The notes under the pieces were generated by a model. That model searched no databases, was not told the DNA's origin, and saw only the letters and a program-made list of their open reading frames with translations. The translations under genes and the position numbers were made by a program. A DNA stretch of 33,457 bases. Origin: Halanaerobiales bacterium (lineage in GTDB: Bacteria > Bacillota_F > Halanaerobiia > Halanaerobiales > DTU029). Positions 24,127 through 32,463 of this stretch are shown piece by piece (the first letter of the stretch is position 1; each line of letters begins with the position of its first letter). Where the stretch lies: the NCBI GenBank assembly GCA_016278415.1, contig JADQBV010000119.1, positions 1-33,457 of the forward strand, written 5' to 3'.

Positions 24127-25149
24127 ATGAAAAGTGTTACAATTAAAGATGTAGCCAAAGTAGCTGGAGTTTCACCCTCCACAGTGTCAAGAGTAATAAG
24201 TGACAGTAGTAGAATAAGTGAGAATACTAAATTAAATGTACGTAAGGTCATGAAGGAATTAGGATATCACCAAAATGCCATTGCAAGAAGTCTAGTAACA
24301 CAAAGGGCTAATTCAATAGGTCTTGTAATGGCTAGGTCTACTCAAGATGCCTTTGCAAATCCATTTTTCCCAGGTATTATACAGGGTATTGCTTCAAAAG
24401 CTCAGAAAAATCATTTTAGTCTGGTATTATCATCTACCACTGATTATCAAGAAGAAAGAGAAGAGACCTTGAAAATGATTAGGAATCGTAAAGTCGATGG
24501 TGTTATTTTAATGGCTTCGCGAATTAATGATGAACTGATTAATAAATTGATAGAATATAAGTTTCCCTTTGTGTTAATTGGTAGGAGTCCAGAACATAAA
24601 GGTATCCCTATTGTAAATAATGATAATATTAAGGCTTCCCATGATGCAGTAGGATATTTGATTAATAATGGATATGAAAATATAGCAGTTCTGTCAGGTC
24701 CAAAAGAGTATGTAGTTAGTCAGGATAGGGCCTATGGGTATGAAAGGGCCCTTGAAAAATTCCAGTATAGTGGAGATTTGACAATCCTCTATGCAAATGA
24801 TTTTACCTATCAAGAAGGATATAATTCTACTTTAGAATTATTGGATTCTACAGAGAACATTGATGCTATTTTTGCTTTTGATGATATGATTGCTTTAGGG
24901 GCACTGAGGGCTGTTCAGGCCGCTGATATTAGAGTGCCTGAAGATATTGCAATAATGGGTTTTAATGATGATCCAATGGTATCATATCTAAAACCTGCCT
25001 TATCAACAGTAAAAATTCCTATTCTGAAGATGGGTGAGCAGGCAGCAGAGATGTTAATAAAGATGATAGAAGAAGATAATTATTATGGGGAAGAAATTAT
25101 TGTTCCCACAGAGCTGATTATTCGGGAATCAGTATTATCCATTAGCTAG
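24127..25149 (+). CDS. LacI-family transcriptional regulator, probable regulator of the mal locus
   Basis: The 340-residue protein begins with a LacI-type helix-turn-helix (TIKDVAKVAGVSPSTVSRVI, residues 4-23) and hinge helix region (NAIARSLVTQ), then a periplasmic-binding-protein-like sugar sensor domain with GLVMARST, VDGVILMASR, FAFDDMIALGALRA and GFNDDPMVSYLKPALSTV. It follows malG by four bases and shares its transcript. It probably represses malEFG through the operator at 20226-20241 until a maltodextrin ligand binds; this is inferred from position. Confidence 0.93.
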   Translation: MKSVTIKDVAKVAGVSPSTVSRVISDSSRISENTKLNVRKVMKELGYHQNAIARSLVTQRANSIGLVMARSTQDAFANPFFPGIIQGIASKAQKNHFSLVLSSTTDYQEEREETLKMIRNRKVDGVILMASRINDELINKLIEYKFPFVLIGRSPEHKGIPIVNNDNIKASHDAVGYLINNGYENIAVLSGPKEYVVSQDRAYGYERALEKFQYSGDLTILYANDFTYQEGYNSTLELLDSTENIDAIFAFDDMIALGALRAVQAADIRVPEDIAIMGFNDDPMVSYLKPALSTVKIPILKMGEQAAEMLIKMIEEDNYYGEEIIVPTELIIRESVLSIS

Positions 25150-25183
25150 CTGTCGCAGATTCACACTTATACTTAAGTATGAG
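25150..25183 (+). other. Palindromic stem-loop downstream of the lacI-type gene
   Basis: An inner stem CTTATACTTAAGTATGAG (25166-25183, with 12 central bases perfectly palindromic) lies inside an outer pair CTGTCGC (25150-25156) and GCGGCAG (25188-25194). No T run follows, so it is not a standard terminator. It may be a processing site or a leader structure for the next gene. Confidence 0.45.
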
Positions 25184-25309
25184 ATAAGCGGCAGTTAACT
25201 ACTGTATTCTTTTGACTACCGTTGGCTTACTTTTCAGGAATTATGCAATTAGGGTTTAGTTACTTTAAAATTAATTTGATAGCAATTTAAGTTGAGGATG
25301 TGATTTGTA

Positions 25310-27082
25310 ATGAATAAAGCAGCAATATTGCATAAAGCAGGACAAAACTTTGCTTTCCCCATAGACAAAAATACTTTGAAAATAAGGTTAAAAGCCGCTA
25401 AGTCAGACTTGGAGGAAGCCAAGATAATCTATGGAAGTCGGTATCCCTTAGATCATCAAGACCCTTATTTAATAAAATCAATGGAGCATGTGGCATCTGA
25501 TGAACTTTATGATTATTTTGAAGTAAGTATTACTATGGAGGATAGTCGTTTTCGTTATTATTTTTATTTGAGTGATGGGGAAGATTGGATATGGTATTCA
25601 GAAAAGGGATTTACAGATATTAGGCCCCAGGGGGTATGGGGTTTTGGTGAATATTTTCAATATCCAATTATAAATGAAAATGATATTTTTGATGTACCAG
25701 GATGGGTACAGGATGCAGTGTTTTATCAAATATTCCCTGAAAGATTTTATAATGGAAATCTTGGGAATGATCCAACAAATACCGGAAAGTGGGGTGATAA
25801 GCCTCAACGTGATTCTTTTTATGGTGGTGACCTACAGGGAATAATAGATAAACTTGATTATATATCTGAATTAGGTATTAATGCGATTTATCTTACCCCT
25901 ATATTTGCTTCGACAAGTAATCATAAATATAACATCGATGATTATTATAGTATTGATCCAAACTTTGGTGATATTACTACTGCAAGGAAGATGGTTGAAG
26001 AGGCACATCGAAGGGGAATAAAAGTGATTCTTGATGCAGTTTTTAATCACTCTGGATATAATTTTTTTGCTTTCAAGGATCTTAGGGAACATGGGGAAAG
26101 TTCAGAATATAAGGACTGGTATTTTATAGATAAATTTCCTGTTAAGACAAGTTCTCCTGTCAATTATAATACATTTGCAAATGACATTAAAAATATGCCA
26201 AGGCTTAATACTTCAAATCCTGAATTCCAATCATATTTATTGCAGGTTGCTGAATATTGGATAGAAGAAATTGACATAGATGGTTGGCGCCTTGATGTAG
26301 CAGATGAGGTTGATCATCAATTCTGGGTAAAATTCCGTGAGCAAGTGCGTAATTTAAAAGAAGATATATATATTGTTGGTGAGAACTGGCATAATTCTGA
26401 AGATTGGCTACAGGGTGATCAGTTTGACGCAATAATGAATTATCCACTAGGAATGGCAATACTAGATTTCTTTGCTTATAATAAGATTGGACCTGTTGAG
26501 TTCAATAATAGACTTATGAAAAATTGGATGTTATATCAGGATTGCGTTAATTATTCTATGTTAAACCTGCTTGATAGTCATGATACAGCTAGATTAATTA
26601 ATTTTTTCTCTGGTAATAAAGAGTTAATGAAACTAGCAATAATGTTTCAGTTTACTTATCCTGGGGCACCGATGATTTATTATGGAGATGAAGTAGGTAT
26701 GGAAGGTGAGGGGGATCCTGATTGTAGAAGATGTATGATCTGGGATGAAGATAAACAGGATCAGGGCTTATATACATATTATCAAAAACTTATTGATTTA
26801 AGACATAAACGTATATCGTTACGTCATGGTAACTATAAAGCAATATTAATTGATCAGATTAAGAACATCTATGGTTTTAGTAGAGGATATGATGATGAAA
26901 GAACTATAGTAATCTTCAACAATGGTGCCCAAGATTATCAATATAAAATTGATGCCAATCTATTTGAATCTGAGAAGGAGATATATGAACATATCACAGG
27001 TATCAGATATGAGTTAGAAGATAAAGTATATAGTGTTAATATTCCAGGGTATACTGGTATTATCTTGAGTCAAAAAACTTAG
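25310..27082 (+). CDS. Neopullulanase/cyclomaltodextrinase-type alpha-glycosidase (GH13_20)
   Basis: The 590-residue enzyme hydrolyses cyclodextrins, pullulan or maltodextrins in the cytoplasm; no signal peptide is present. An N-terminal CBM34-like domain (about 1-120) is followed by the GH13 barrel. Conserved regions are DAVFNHSG, DGWRLDVADE with nucleophile D329, GENWH with acid/base E358, and LLDSHDTAR with D425. These numbers are within one of those of Thermus maltogenic amylase (D328, E357, D424), so the domain plan is the same. The MPRLN segment also fits subfamily 20. It lies 160 bases after the regulator gene and would degrade sugars brought in by MalEFG. Exact specificity cannot be read from sequence. 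Confidence 0.93.
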   Translation: MNKAAILHKAGQNFAFPIDKNTLKIRLKAAKSDLEEAKIIYGSRYPLDHQDPYLIKSMEHVASDELYDYFEVSITMEDSRFRYYFYLSDGEDWIWYSEKGFTDIRPQGVWGFGEYFQYPIINENDIFDVPGWVQDAVFYQIFPERFYNGNLGNDPTNTGKWGDKPQRDSFYGGDLQGIIDKLDYISELGINAIYLTPIFASTSNHKYNIDDYYSIDPNFGDITTARKMVEEAHRRGIKVILDAVFNHSGYNFFAFKDLREHGESSEYKDWYFIDKFPVKTSSPVNYNTFANDIKNMPRLNTSNPEFQSYLLQVAEYWIEEIDIDGWRLDVADEVDHQFWVKFREQVRNLKEDIYIVGENWHNSEDWLQGDQFDAIMNYPLGMAILDFFAYNKIGPVEFNNRLMKNWMLYQDCVNYSMLNLLDSHDTARLINFFSGNKELMKLAIMFQFTYPGAPMIYYGDEVGMEGEGDPDCRRCMIWDEDKQDQGLYTYYQKLIDLRHKRISLRHGNYKAILIDQIKNIYGFSRGYDDERTIVIFNNGAQDYQYKIDANLFESEKEIYEHITGIRYELEDKVYSVNIPGYTGIILSQKT

Positions 27083-27165
27083 AAATTCATTACATTATTA
27101 TATTTTAATATATGATTCTATTACATGAATTGAAGCTATAGCGTTTTAAAAAAAGCCCCTTGGAG

Positions 27166-28035
27166 TCACTGTACCTTGTGTCGGTATTCACTGGCACTTA
27201 AACCCTGTTTTTGTCTAAAGACTCTGGAGAAGGTTGCATATGAGTTGAAGCCAACTTCTTCAGAGATGTCTATTATCTGTTTATTAGAAGATGTAAGTAG
27301 TCCACAGGCATGTTTAATTCGTATGTCATTAAGGAAACTGTGAATATTTTCGTCAAAGTATTCTTTAAATGTAGTACTTAGATGTGAACTGCTTACACCA
27401 AATTTTCTAGCCAACTTTTCCAATGGTATATCTTCTCTATAGTGATTATGTATATAAAAAATAACTTCCCAAAGATAGCTTTTTCGATTCTGATATTCAT
27501 TATTTTTTGTGGTTTCTTTACTATTATATTGATTATCCGTTAATCTACGTCTTTCTCTGTCAAACAAAACAAATACTTCGATCATTTTTGCCTTAAAAAT
27601 TAGGTTTTTCCACTGTAAGTCTTTTTCATATTCTAGTTTCATACTTTTTAAAATTTCATCCATTCTTTTTGCTTTGTCCTCTTCAAAATTAACATATGAT
27701 GGGAGGTCTTCATTAAATTCAAAAATCATTTCATTCAACTCTTCACTTAGTCTATTGGAACCAAAAAAAGCCTCTAAACCAAGATTACAATTATATAGCT
27801 TAATTGGGCTTTTTGGCTCAGGGTGTATTTCATGAACCTGGTAAGGGAGTAATAAGGTGAAAGTACCTTTGCTTATTTTATGACTTTTCCCATTAATTAT
27901 TTCAGTACCTTTACCACTTATTATATAAGAGAATTCCATGAAGTTATGTCTATGGGCAGGAAAAGGCTTTGCTACTTCGTTAAGTTTTAAGATATAGGCT
28001 TTATCTAATTCGTGATCTAAAGGATATATTTGCAT
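27166..28035 (-). CDS. AraC-family transcriptional regulator
   Basis: The 289-residue protein has an N-terminal cupin-like sensor domain (about 15-100, with PFPAHRHNFMEFSYIISGKG and LLPYQVHEIHP) and a C-terminal AraC double helix-turn-helix (about 188-289, with IPLEKLARKFGVSSSHLS and EVGFNSYATFSRVFRQKQG). Such proteins usually activate sugar genes. It is convergent with the GH13 gene and divergent from the beta-mannosidase gene across a 310-base region, so the mannan genes are its likely target (inference). Confidence 0.93.
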   Translation of the reverse strand: MQIYPLDHELDKAYILKLNEVAKPFPAHRHNFMEFSYIISGKGTEIINGKSHKISKGTFTLLLPYQVHEIHPEPKSPIKLYNCNLGLEAFFGSNRLSEELNEMIFEFNEDLPSYVNFEEDKAKRMDEILKSMKLEYEKDLQWKNLIFKAKMIEVFVLFDRERRRLTDNQYNSKETTKNNEYQNRKSYLWEVIFYIHNHYREDIPLEKLARKFGVSSSHLSTTFKEYFDENIHSFLNDIRIKHACGLLTSSNKQIIDISEEVGFNSYATFSRVFRQKQGLSASEYRHKVQ

Positions 28036-28345
28036 TTTATCAAATCCTCTTTTGGTGTCTTTAGAATAATGGTAATTTGTTTATACAAGTATTCAAGTTC
28101 TGTAGTTAAAGTTTAAGTACCAAATAGGGTTAGTCATGACTCTGAAATAGTATAAATAAGCATTTTTATGTCAAAGATTATGGATATTTTCTAATAATAT
28201 TGTATCATATAGTATAAATAAATGAAATCTCCAAAAAAATATAATGTATGTACAAAAAAATGATATGTAATTTGAGTATAATTATTATATAATGGTTATG
28301 ATTCAATTTATAGTTAAAAATATAAAACTGAAAGGATAGTGTATA
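28036..28345. other. Divergent regulatory region between araC-type gene and beta-mannosidase
   Basis: This 310-base, very AT-rich region must contain promoters for both directions. It holds a 13-base direct repeat ATAGTATAAATAA at 28147-28159 and 28209-28221, 62 bases apart (about six helical turns), which could be AraC-type half-sites. Two TATAAT boxes (28277-28282, 28288-28293) precede the mannosidase gene, but neither has a clear -35, as expected for an activator-dependent promoter. Confidence 0.45.
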
Positions 28346-30832
28346 ATGCAAATAATTTCTTTAGATGGAGATTGGCTACTAAATATGGCAGGAGAAGAAG
28401 AGAAGATTTCTGCAACCGTTCCTGGTTGTGTTCATACAGACTTGCTTTCTGAAGGTAAAATTGATGAACCTTTTTATAGGGATAATGAGAAAGACATTAT
28501 GTGGATAGGAGAGACTGACTGGAATTATAGTCGTGATTTTAGTATCGACAAAGAAATATTTAATTTCGAAAAAGTTATTTTAAGATGTAATGGCTTAGAT
28601 ACACTAGCTACTATAATTATTAATGGTAAAGAATTGGCTAGTACTAACAATATGTATCGAAGCTATGAATTTGATATAAAGTCATTACTTAAAGAGGGCG
28701 ATAATACTATAAAAATTCATTTCGATGCACCGATGCCCTATTTAAGAGAAAAAGAAGAAGAACGCTATTTACCAGCATGGAGTGTTGGTGATCATAGATT
28801 GAATAGTGGTAGTTGGATTAGAAAACAACCCAGTAACTTTGGTTGGGACTGGGGTCCTATGATGGTTACCTGTGGTATCTGGAGAGATATTGAAATTATT
28901 TCATATAATACTGCTCGAATTAGTGATTTTAATATTCTTCAAGATCATAGCCAAGAAGGAATGGTTAGTCTAGATGTAATTACTAATCTGGAATCTATAG
29001 AACAAGAAAATTTAACAGCAAAAGTTCAGGTAGAGCTTAATGGACAAGTTGTTGCTGAAAGTGAAGGTAATATTGTGGATAGCCAGATATCTACCCAATT
29101 GGAGATTAAGAATCCAGAACTATGGTGGCCTAATGGTATGGGCGAACAAACCCTCTATAATGTGAATGTTTATTTATATGATGAGAAAGGCAATGAGCTT
29201 GACCAGGATAGCAAAAGAATTGGTCTAAGAACTCTGAAATTGGTTTTAGAGGACGATGAATGGGGACAATCATTCAAATTTGCTGCAAATGGAGTAGCCT
29301 TCTTTGCAAAAGGGGCTAATTGGATACCAGCAGATACCTTCGTTTCTAGACTGGATGAAGAAGATTACCGTAGTTTATTAGAAGATACAGCAGCTGCTAA
29401 TATGAATATGATTCGTGTTTGGGGTGGAGGAGTTTATGAAGATGATTCTTTTTATGAAATTTGTGATGAATTAGGTATCTGTATCTGGCAGGACTTTATG
29501 TTTGCTTGTGGTACATATCCTACTTTTGATGAAGACTTTATGGAGAATGTCCGTGTTGAGGCAGAGCAGAATGTAAAACGTATTCGTCATCACGCATGTC
29601 TTGCTCTATGGTGTGGTAATAATGAGATTGAGCAGGGTATTGCTGCTGATGAGTGGGATAATGAAAAAGTTAAGATGAGTTGGGAAGATTATAAGCGACT
29701 CTTTGATGATCTACTACCTGGAATAGTGAAAGAACTATCACCACAAGTTGATTATTGGCCTGGTAGCCCTCATAGTCCTAAGGGTGACCGTGAGGATCAT
29801 TATAACCCACATTGGGGAGATGTCCATGTCTGGGATGTCTGGCATGGTAAGAAACCATTTGAATGGTATCGTAATTGTGAACATCGCTTTAATAGTGAAT
29901 TTGGGTTTCAATCATTTCCTGAACCTAAAACAGTTTATAGCTATACTGAGTCTAAAGATAGAAATATCACTAGTTATGTTATGGAGCAACATCAACGCAG
30001 TGGTATAGGTAATACTACGATAATGCAGTATATGCTGGAATGGTTTAGGTTACCAAATAGTTTTGAGGATGTTCTCTGGACTAGTCAGATATTACAGGGC
30101 TTAGGGATTAAATATGCTGTAGAACACTGGCGTCGCGGTATGCCCAGGGGTATGGGTACTCTATATTGGCAGTTGAATGACTGTTGGCCAGTAGCTAGTT
30201 GGTCATCTATTGATTATTATGGTCGCTGGAAAGCACTTCATTATATGGCTAAAAAGTTTTATGCACCACTATTGATTTCTGGTGTTGAAAACAATGATGA
30301 AAAGACTGTTGAAATACACGTTACCAGTGATAAAATCAAGGATATTAAAGGAGAAGTCTTCTGGACATTGACCGATGTTGATGGTAACAAGCTTACTGAA
30401 GGGAAATTAGATGCTGATATTTCAGCTCAAACAAATACCCTTGTAAAGACCCTTGAATTGGCAGATTATGTAGATGAGTACGGTATTCGCAATCTGATGC
30501 TTTGGATAGGCCTTAAAGCTAATGGAGAAATCGTTTCAGATAACTTTGTATCATTTGCTAAACCGAAACATATGGACTTAGCTGAAGCAGATATCGAATA
30601 CAAGATAAAAGAGGTAAATGAAAATGAGTATGCTCTAGTATTTACTGCAGAAAAACCTGCATTATGGACATGGCTGGAACTGGATAATTTTGATGCTGAT
30701 TTTAGTGAGAATTTCTTCCACCTATATCCAGGTAAAGAGGTAACTATTCTGCTAACTCCTGAGGAAGATATGTCAGCAGAAGAATTACAAGAAAAATTAA
30801 TAGTCCGTTCCATTGTAGATACTTATAAATAG
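28346..30832 (+). CDS. Beta-mannosidase (GH2), cytoplasmic
   Basis: The 828-residue protein hydrolyses terminal beta-mannose from manno-oligosaccharides. It has the GH2 beta-mannosidase start (VPGCVHTDLL and FYRDNE), the RKQPSNFGWDWGP segment characteristic of beta-mannosidases, MIRVWGGGVYED, ALWCGNNEIEQG with acid/base E427, and HRFNSEFGFQSFP with nucleophile E518. No signal peptide is present, so it acts inside the cell. It is divergent from an AraC-type regulator and followed by a terminator and then a secreted mannanase. Confidence 0.94.
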   Translation: MQIISLDGDWLLNMAGEEEKISATVPGCVHTDLLSEGKIDEPFYRDNEKDIMWIGETDWNYSRDFSIDKEIFNFEKVILRCNGLDTLATIIINGKELASTNNMYRSYEFDIKSLLKEGDNTIKIHFDAPMPYLREKEEERYLPAWSVGDHRLNSGSWIRKQPSNFGWDWGPMMVTCGIWRDIEIISYNTARISDFNILQDHSQEGMVSLDVITNLESIEQENLTAKVQVELNGQVVAESEGNIVDSQISTQLEIKNPELWWPNGMGEQTLYNVNVYLYDEKGNELDQDSKRIGLRTLKLVLEDDEWGQSFKFAANGVAFFAKGANWIPADTFVSRLDEEDYRSLLEDTAAANMNMIRVWGGGVYEDDSFYEICDELGICIWQDFMFACGTYPTFDEDFMENVRVEAEQNVKRIRHHACLALWCGNNEIEQGIAADEWDNEKVKMSWEDYKRLFDDLLPGIVKELSPQVDYWPGSPHSPKGDREDHYNPHWGDVHVWDVWHGKKPFEWYRNCEHRFNSEFGFQSFPEPKTVYSYTESKDRNITSYVMEQHQRSGIGNTTIMQYMLEWFRLPNSFEDVLWTSQILQGLGIKYAVEHWRRGMPRGMGTLYWQLNDCWPVASWSSIDYYGRWKALHYMAKKFYAPLLISGVENNDEKTVEIHVTSDKIKDIKGEVFWTLTDVDGNKLTEGKLDADISAQTNTLVKTLELADYVDEYGIRNLMLWIGLKANGEIVSDNFVSFAKPKHMDLAEADIEYKIKEVNENEYALVFTAEKPALWTWLELDNFDADFSENFFHLYPGKEVTILLTPEEDMSAEELQEKLIVRSIVDTYK

Positions 30833-30958
30833 AGCCATAAATATTTCTAAACATAATAGTCTAAATAATTTGTATATCTTGCTATTCATATATTTGACTA
30901 AACTAAAAGTTCTAATTTATGCAAAAAGATACAGTTTCTCACTAAAAATTAGTTAAAT

Positions 30959-30994
30959 AAACTTCCCTTCTAACTATGGGAGGGAGGTTTTTCT
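30959..30994 (+). terminator. Intrinsic terminator/attenuator between beta-mannosidase and mannanase
   Basis: AAACTTCCCTTC (30959-30970) pairs with GGAGGGAGGTTT (30979-30990), including two G-U pairs, with an eight-base loop and a run of T after it. It sits 39 bases before the mannanase ATG, so it either ends the upstream transcript or attenuates readthrough into the mannanase. Confidence 0.72.
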
Positions 30995-31032
30995 ATACTA
31001 AGCTAGAATTATTAATAGTGGAGGAGATTATT

Positions 31033-32262
31033 ATGTTTAAAAGAGGAAAGACTATTTTATCGAGTATATTATTAATACTTATACTTTTTGCTACTCAGGT
31101 GGTCGCTGCAAGTGTAAATACTAATGATTTAAATGCTAGTGATACAGATACTAATGGTGATATTAATTTTATTGAGGGTTTTGTCTATCGCCAGGGTGAA
31201 AAATTAATGCTTGATGGAGAGGAATTTCGTTTTTTAGGAACTAATAATTATTATTTTCATTATAAAGACAGAGAAATGATTGATGATGTGATTGAAGATG
31301 CAGTTAAAATGGGTCTTAAAGTTATACGTATTTGGGGTTTTATAGATGGTGTTAATAATATACATGACGGGCATCTTATGCAGGTAGAACCAGGTATATA
31401 TGATGAAAGTGGTTTCAAAAAACTTGATTATGCTATTAAGAAGGCCGGTGACCATGGTATAAAACTTGTTATTGTACTTACTAATAATTGGGATGAATTT
31501 GGTGGAATGAATCAATATGTTAAGTGGGTTGATGGAGCTCGGGAGCATGATGATTTTTATAAAAATGAAGAGATAAAGCAGTTATATAAAGATTATATTA
31601 ATTATCTTATAAATAGGACTAATACATTGACTTCTGTTAAATATAAAGATGACCCTACTATTATGGCCTGGGAATTAGCTAATGAACCAAGGTTTAGCTC
31701 AGACAAAAGTGGAGATAAATTGATTACATGGATAAGTCAAATGAGTAAATATATTAAGAGCATTGATTCTAAACATCTGGTGGCTACAGGTGACGAGGGT
31801 TTCTTAAATAGAAATTCCTCACGCTATGGTTATGGGGGAAATGAAGGTGTTGACTGGGAGAGGATTATTAAAATTCCTACTATTGATTATGGTACATACC
31901 ATCTTTATCCTGAAAAATGGGGTTGGAAGGATGATATTCTTAATTCCGGTATAGAATGGATTAAGACTCATTTGAAGATAGCCAAAGAGGTTGGTAAACC
32001 TGTTATTTTAGAAGAGTATGGAGTTAGTGTAAATGCACCAGTTGATAGAAATTATGTCTATGCTATGTGGAATGATGTTGTTTATGAAAACGGTGGTACC
32101 GGTAGTATGTTTTGGCTTTTAACGGGTATTGATACAGGTAGTGGTGCTGATGAAGATGGCTTATATCCTGATTATGATGGATTTAGGATAGTTGAAGGTA
32201 GTGAAACAGCTAATTTATTATCAGAGTATGCCAAATTGTTTAATACGAGTAATGGCAATTAA
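31033..32262 (+). CDS. Secreted endo-beta-1,4-mannanase-like glycoside hydrolase (GH5)
   Basis: The 409-residue protein has a signal peptide (FKRGKTILSSILLILILFA then QVVAAS, likely cut after residue 26 or so), a short Asn/Asp/Thr-rich linker, and one GH5 barrel of the mannanase type (start GFVYRQGEKLMLDGEEF, then FLGTNNYY, VIRIWGF). The acid/base is E218 in AWELANEPR and the nucleophile E328 in ILEEYGV. No carbohydrate-binding module, dockerin or S-layer domain follows. The frame is open from an ATG at 30976, but that ATG lies inside the terminator; GGAGGAG at about 31020-31026 favours 31033. With the adjacent GH2 enzyme it forms a mannan degradation pair. Confidence 0.93.
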   Translation: MFKRGKTILSSILLILILFATQVVAASVNTNDLNASDTDTNGDINFIEGFVYRQGEKLMLDGEEFRFLGTNNYYFHYKDREMIDDVIEDAVKMGLKVIRIWGFIDGVNNIHDGHLMQVEPGIYDESGFKKLDYAIKKAGDHGIKLVIVLTNNWDEFGGMNQYVKWVDGAREHDDFYKNEEIKQLYKDYINYLINRTNTLTSVKYKDDPTIMAWELANEPRFSSDKSGDKLITWISQMSKYIKSIDSKHLVATGDEGFLNRNSSRYGYGGNEGVDWERIIKIPTIDYGTYHLYPEKWGWKDDILNSGIEWIKTHLKIAKEVGKPVILEEYGVSVNAPVDRNYVYAMWNDVVYENGGTGSMFWLLTGIDTGSGADEDGLYPDYDGFRIVEGSETANLLSEYAKLFNTSNGN

Positions 32263-32463
32263 TACAACTCAAGAATGAAGTGCTAGAGCTAAATTTACTT
32301 TTAAATTACGAAATGATATTAATTTAGAATATTAGGTATCTAAGTGGATGTTTTCTACAAATAATTTGGGGATGAACCCAAAATGATAAAGATTTTACAT
32401 CAACTAATGTAGATATGAAATATTATTAATAAATATAATTAAAAAAATGGAGGAGATATTTAG

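Noticed and set aside
30976..31032. Upstream extension of the mannanase from ATG 30976
   Set aside because: The extension starts inside a terminator hairpin and would put 19 extra residues before a good signal peptide; GGAGGAG points to the ATG at 31033.
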